From Halococcaceae archaeon (GTDB lineage: Archaea > Halobacteriota > Halobacteria > Halobacteriales > Halalkalicoccaceae), in contig SKXI01000371.1 of assembly GCA_007128515.1 (NCBI GenBank), positions 1 to 8,128 on the forward strand: a stretch of 8,128 nt of DNA, in the 5' to 3' direction. Position numbers and translations under genes: made by a program. The notes below the pieces were generated by a model. The model was not told the origin of the DNA and ran no database searches. It saw nothing but the letters and a program-made list of their open reading frames with translations. Below are positions 6,062 to 8,128 of this stretch, in pieces. Positions within the stretch are counted from its first letter, which is position 1; each line of letters starts with the position of its first letter.

Positions 6062-6658
6062 ATGGACGAGAAGACAGAGGAGCTCCGTGACATCTTCCTC
6101 GAGATGAGCGGCGAGGGGTCGGTCACCGAGAGCCAGGAGCAGACGAGGGGGTCGCTCGCTGAGGAGCGATCGGACGAAGAGCGTGTGGGACCGGTGATCG
6201 AGACGATGCGGGAGCGCCTCGAGTTCGAGACGGACGAGGAGACCGAGACGTACGCACGGGTCGTCCGGGGCTTCTTCGCCGACGAGGACGACGGGGAGAC
6301 CGCGGAGGCGGTCGGGACCGACGCCGATCACGTCCTCGCGATGCGAATGGACCTCCACCTGGTCAGGGACGGAGACATCGAGACCGCGTTCGAACCGCGC
6401 GAGATCAGACGCCGCCGAGCCGACGGCGAGTCGGTCGCGGAGATCGCCGACGCCCTCGACGCCGACCCGGAAGCGCTGGAGGGAGCCGTCCGGGCGCTGG
6501 ACGCCGAGTCTGCGTCCCGTCGGGTCAACGACCGCTACCGCGACGAGTTCGAGGCGATCGTCGCCGACGGTGACCTCTCCTCGCGCCTCGCCACCGACGC
6601 CCGCGAGGACGGGCTGCGGGAGGCGACCGAGGGGATGGAAAACGAACTCTCGATGTGA
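6062..6658 (+). CDS. cmi4: Acidic helix-turn-helix-like haloarchaeal protein, probably conditioned medium-induced protein 4
   Basis: A 198-residue, very acidic, soluble protein from ATG 6062 to TGA 6656-6658. The N-terminus MDEKTEELRDIF followed by VTESQE...RGSL (residues 21-32) resembles, from memory, the haloarchaeal family annotated as conditioned medium-induced protein 4. Two segments look like tandem helix-turn-helix units: about 69-100, and 114-147 with GESVAEIADALDADPEALEG. DLHLVRD (97-103) lies at the end of the first. Function is not established. DNA binding is an inference from these segments only. The frame is open upstream to 5948, but ATG 6062 is set by the strong TATA box and by the acidic character beginning there. 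The Cas4-like gene follows after 33 nt with its own TATA-like box, so the two may be transcribed together or separately. Confidence 0.75.
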   Translation: MDEKTEELRDIFLEMSGEGSVTESQEQTRGSLAEERSDEERVGPVIETMRERLEFETDEETETYARVVRGFFADEDDGETAEAVGTDADHVLAMRMDLHLVRDGDIETAFEPREIRRRRADGESVAEIADALDADPEALEGAVRALDAESASRRVNDRYRDEFEAIVADGDLSSRLATDAREDGLREATEGMENELSM

Positions 6659-6661
6659 GAC

Positions 6662-6671
6662 TTCTTATGCG
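6662..6671 (+). promoter_or_regulatory. TATA-like box for the Cas4-like gene
   Basis: TTCTTATG (6663-6670), just after the preceding stop codon, is centred about 26 nt before GTG 6692. This spacing supports a separate leaderless transcript and the GTG rather than ATG 6707 as start. Confidence 0.4.
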
Positions 6672-6691
6672 AGGGCGCGCCCAGCGGGAGC

Positions 6692-7360
6692 GTGCCGACC
6701 CACGCGATGAGCGACCTCGCGATCGCCGCCTACTGCCCGCGTAAGCTCTACTACACCTGGCGGGTCGACGACCGAACGGTGCCGGAGTCGGTGAGAGAGC
6801 GCCGCGAGCTCGCCTTCCGGTACGGGGAGCTGCTCGCCGCCACCGACGACGCGCTCGCCGACGAACCGATCGCGATATCGGTCGACGAGTACCGGGAGAA
6901 CCTCGAACGGAGCCGCGAGCGGGTCGACCGGTTCGACGACCTCGCGGAGCCCGACGAGCGCGAGGTGTTCCTCGCCGGTCGGGAGTGCCGTGGGATCGTC
7001 CACAAGGTGGTAGCGGATCCACCGGAGCCGTCGATGATCTCGACCGGCGAACCGCCGGAGCAGGGCGTCTGGGAGCCCGATTCGGTTCGTGCGGTCGCGG
7101 CAGCGAAAGCGCTCGCCTGGACCCGGAAACGCCCGGTCGAACGGGCGTACGTCGAGTACGCGACCCACGGCGTGATCCGACCGGTCGAACTCACCACCCG
7201 ACGGAAGGCGACCTACCGACGGACGGTCCGGGCGACCGAGGCGATCGACGGCCCGCCGCCGCGGCTGCGCGGGAAGGCGAAGTGCCCGTCGTGCGAGTTC
7301 CGTGACCGGTGTGGCGTCCGGAGCCGGTCGCTGCGTTCGGTGCTCTTCGGGCGCCGATAG
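6692..7360 (+). CDS. Cas4/Dna2-like Fe-S protein with degenerate nuclease site
   Basis: A 222-residue protein of the Cas4/Dna2 (DUF83, PD-(D/E)XK) family. All four cysteines expected to hold an Fe-S cluster are present: Cys15 in AAYCPRKLYY, and Cys198, Cys201 and Cys207 in KCPSCEFRDRCGV. The nuclease core looks broken. The strand that normally reads G-I-x-D has GIVHKV (His104 in the Asp place). The following strand that normally carries E-x-K reads PEPSMISTG with no Lys. The later Q-x-x-x-Y position is AVAAAKALAW. It is therefore probably not an active exonuclease, but may keep a DNA-binding or structural Fe-S role. No cas1, cas2 or repeat array is nearby, so an adaptation role is unsupported. 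GTG 6692 is favoured by the TATA spacing. ATG 6707 would remove only five residues. Confidence 0.85.
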   Translation: MPTHAMSDLAIAAYCPRKLYYTWRVDDRTVPESVRERRELAFRYGELLAATDDALADEPIAISVDEYRENLERSRERVDRFDDLAEPDEREVFLAGRECRGIVHKVVADPPEPSMISTGEPPEQGVWEPDSVRAVAAAKALAWTRKRPVERAYVEYATHGVIRPVELTTRRKATYRRTVRATEAIDGPPPRLRGKAKCPSCEFRDRCGVRSRSLRSVLFGRR

Positions 7361-7450
7361 CGATGGTCGCGAGTCGTTCCACTACCGACCGCAGGACAGG
7401 GTGTGGTCGAATCGGTAGACGGTCGCACCCGTCACTACGAGGAGCCGCGG

Positions 7451-8032
7451 TCAGTGCTCCCCGAGCCACCGCTCTACCTCGTCGGCGAGCGCCCCTCGGC
7501 GGTGGATCGTCCCCGCCTCGACGTCGACGACCGTGCTCTCGGTCCCCTCCAGAGCTCCGCCGTCGAGGACGGCCTCGCTTCGCCCGCGGATCGCCGGATC
7601 GAGGTCGGCGACACGCCGTGCGTTCGGCTCACCGCTCCGGTTCGCGCTCGTCGCGGTGATCGGTGCGACCTCGGCGAGCAGCGCCAGTGCGACCGGGTGG
7701 TCGGGGATCCGGAGTCCGACGCGCTCGCGCCCACCGGTGAGCTCGTCGGGGATCTCGGAACAGCGCTCGACGACGACCGTGACCGGACCGGGGAGAAACC
7801 GGGTGATGAACGTGCGTTCGCGGTCGGTGAGACGGGTGTACGACGCCGCGGTCTCGGCGTCCGGGACCGCCATCGAGAGCGGCCGGTCCCGCGACCGTCC
7901 CTTGGCCGCGAACACCCGTTCGATCGCAGACGACGAGAGTGCGTCCGCGCCGAGGCCGTAGACCGTCTCGGTAGGGTAGACGACGAGCTCTCCCGACCGG
8001 ATCGCGGCCGCGGCGCGGTCGATCGCCTCCAT
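7451..8032 (-). CDS. tsaC: TsaC/YrdC-type threonylcarbamoyl-AMP synthase
   Basis: A 193-residue single-domain protein that makes threonylcarbamoyl-AMP from threonine, bicarbonate and ATP, the first step of t6A37 modification of ANN-decoding tRNAs. Family motifs are complete: YPTETVYGLGADA (residues 19-31), the Lys-Arg motif AKGRSRDRPLSM (43-54), LPGPVTVVV (80-88), VGLRIPDHP (105-113), ITATSANRSGEP (125-136) and ESTVVD (165-170). The length is that of TsaC, without the extra C-terminal Sua5 domain found in many archaeal Sua5 proteins. The frame is open upstream, but ATG 8030-8032 begins the domain and has a TATA-like box about 26 nt before it. It converges on the Cas4-like gene, with 90 bases between the stops. 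Confidence 0.95.
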   Translation of the reverse strand: MEAIDRAAAAIRSGELVVYPTETVYGLGADALSSSAIERVFAAKGRSRDRPLSMAVPDAETAASYTRLTDRERTFITRFLPGPVTVVVERCSEIPDELTGGRERVGLRIPDHPVALALLAEVAPITATSANRSGEPNARRVADLDPAIRGRSEAVLDGGALEGTESTVVDVEAGTIHRRGALADEVERWLGEH

Positions 8033-8054
8033 ACCGTGCGGTCGGTCAGGAGCG

Positions 8055-8062
8055 GAAAAAGC
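8055..8062 (-). promoter_or_regulatory. TATA-like box for tsaC
   Basis: Minus-strand GCTTTTTC is centred about 26 nt upstream of ATG 8032. It may act as promoter for leaderless tsaC, and its T-run may also end the transcript of the gene that stops at 8065. Confidence 0.4.
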
Positions 8063-8064
8063 CT

Positions 8065-8128
8065 TTACAGGTCGTCGATCGCCGTCTCCACCTCGTCCCA
8101 CGGCGGGAACTCGGGGTGTTCGCTCGCC
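8065..8128 (-). CDS. C-terminal end of an unidentified gene, cut by window edge
   Basis: The last 20 residues of a minus-strand protein (ending EFPPWDEVETAIDDL) finish at TAA 8065-8067. The acidic tail is typical of haloarchaeal proteins, but too little is present to name it. It lies 32 nt upstream of tsaC in the same direction, so the two may be co-transcribed. Confidence 0.6.
   Translation of the reverse strand, partial: ASEHPEFPPWDEVETAIDDL

Noticed and set aside
7361..7450. Possible tRNA-like piece between convergent genes (GGTAGACGGT resembling a D-arm)
   Set aside because: No acceptor stem or T-loop can be paired within the 90 bases.
6658..7451. CRISPR array or cas operon near the Cas4-like gene
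   Set aside because: No direct repeats with regular spacers and no cas1 or cas2 sequence are visible. The neighbours are Cmi4-like and TsaC genes.

Overview
The window looks like a haloarchaeal (class Halobacteria) chromosome segment. The solid genes are GC-rich and encode acidic proteins. Several starts have a TATA-like box 26-27 nt upstream and almost no leader, the usual haloarchaeal leaderless arrangement. The gene content also fits: an ETF/heterodisulfide-reductase-type membrane Fe-S protein, a BioYMN biotin transporter, a probable Cmi4 homologue, a Cas4-like protein and a TsaC.

Layout. (1) 1-760, minus strand: N-terminal 253 residues of a membrane Fe-S oxidoreductase cut by the window edge. 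(2) About 761-3940: a lower-GC stretch (two 60-base lines counted by hand give 45% and 50%, against 65% and 75% for two lines further right). It holds an alpha/beta hydrolase (minus), a small membrane protein with an internal duplication (minus), a probable frameshifted gene of unknown function (plus), weak small ORFs and a perfect 16-bp inverted repeat. It looks like a genomic variable zone between two conserved blocks. (3) 3942-5961, minus strand: bioY-bioM-bioN, tightly overlapping, a complete ECF-type biotin importer. (4) From a divergent promoter near 6030, plus strand: a probable Cmi4 protein and a Cas4-like Fe-S protein that appears to have lost its nuclease residues. (5) 7451-8032, minus strand: TsaC (tRNA t6A synthesis), preceded by the last 20 residues of another minus-strand gene at the window end.

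The clearest functional unit is the biotin importer: S component BioY, ATPase BioM and transmembrane coupling protein BioN. The most unusual items are the nuclease-dead Cas4-like protein outside any CRISPR context, the 64-residue internal duplication in the small membrane protein, the C-tract frameshift near 2671-2675 and the 80-bp inverted-repeat element. I did not find a clear new multi-gene defence or mobile system, and no CRISPR array, rRNA, tRNA or intact transposase was recognised.
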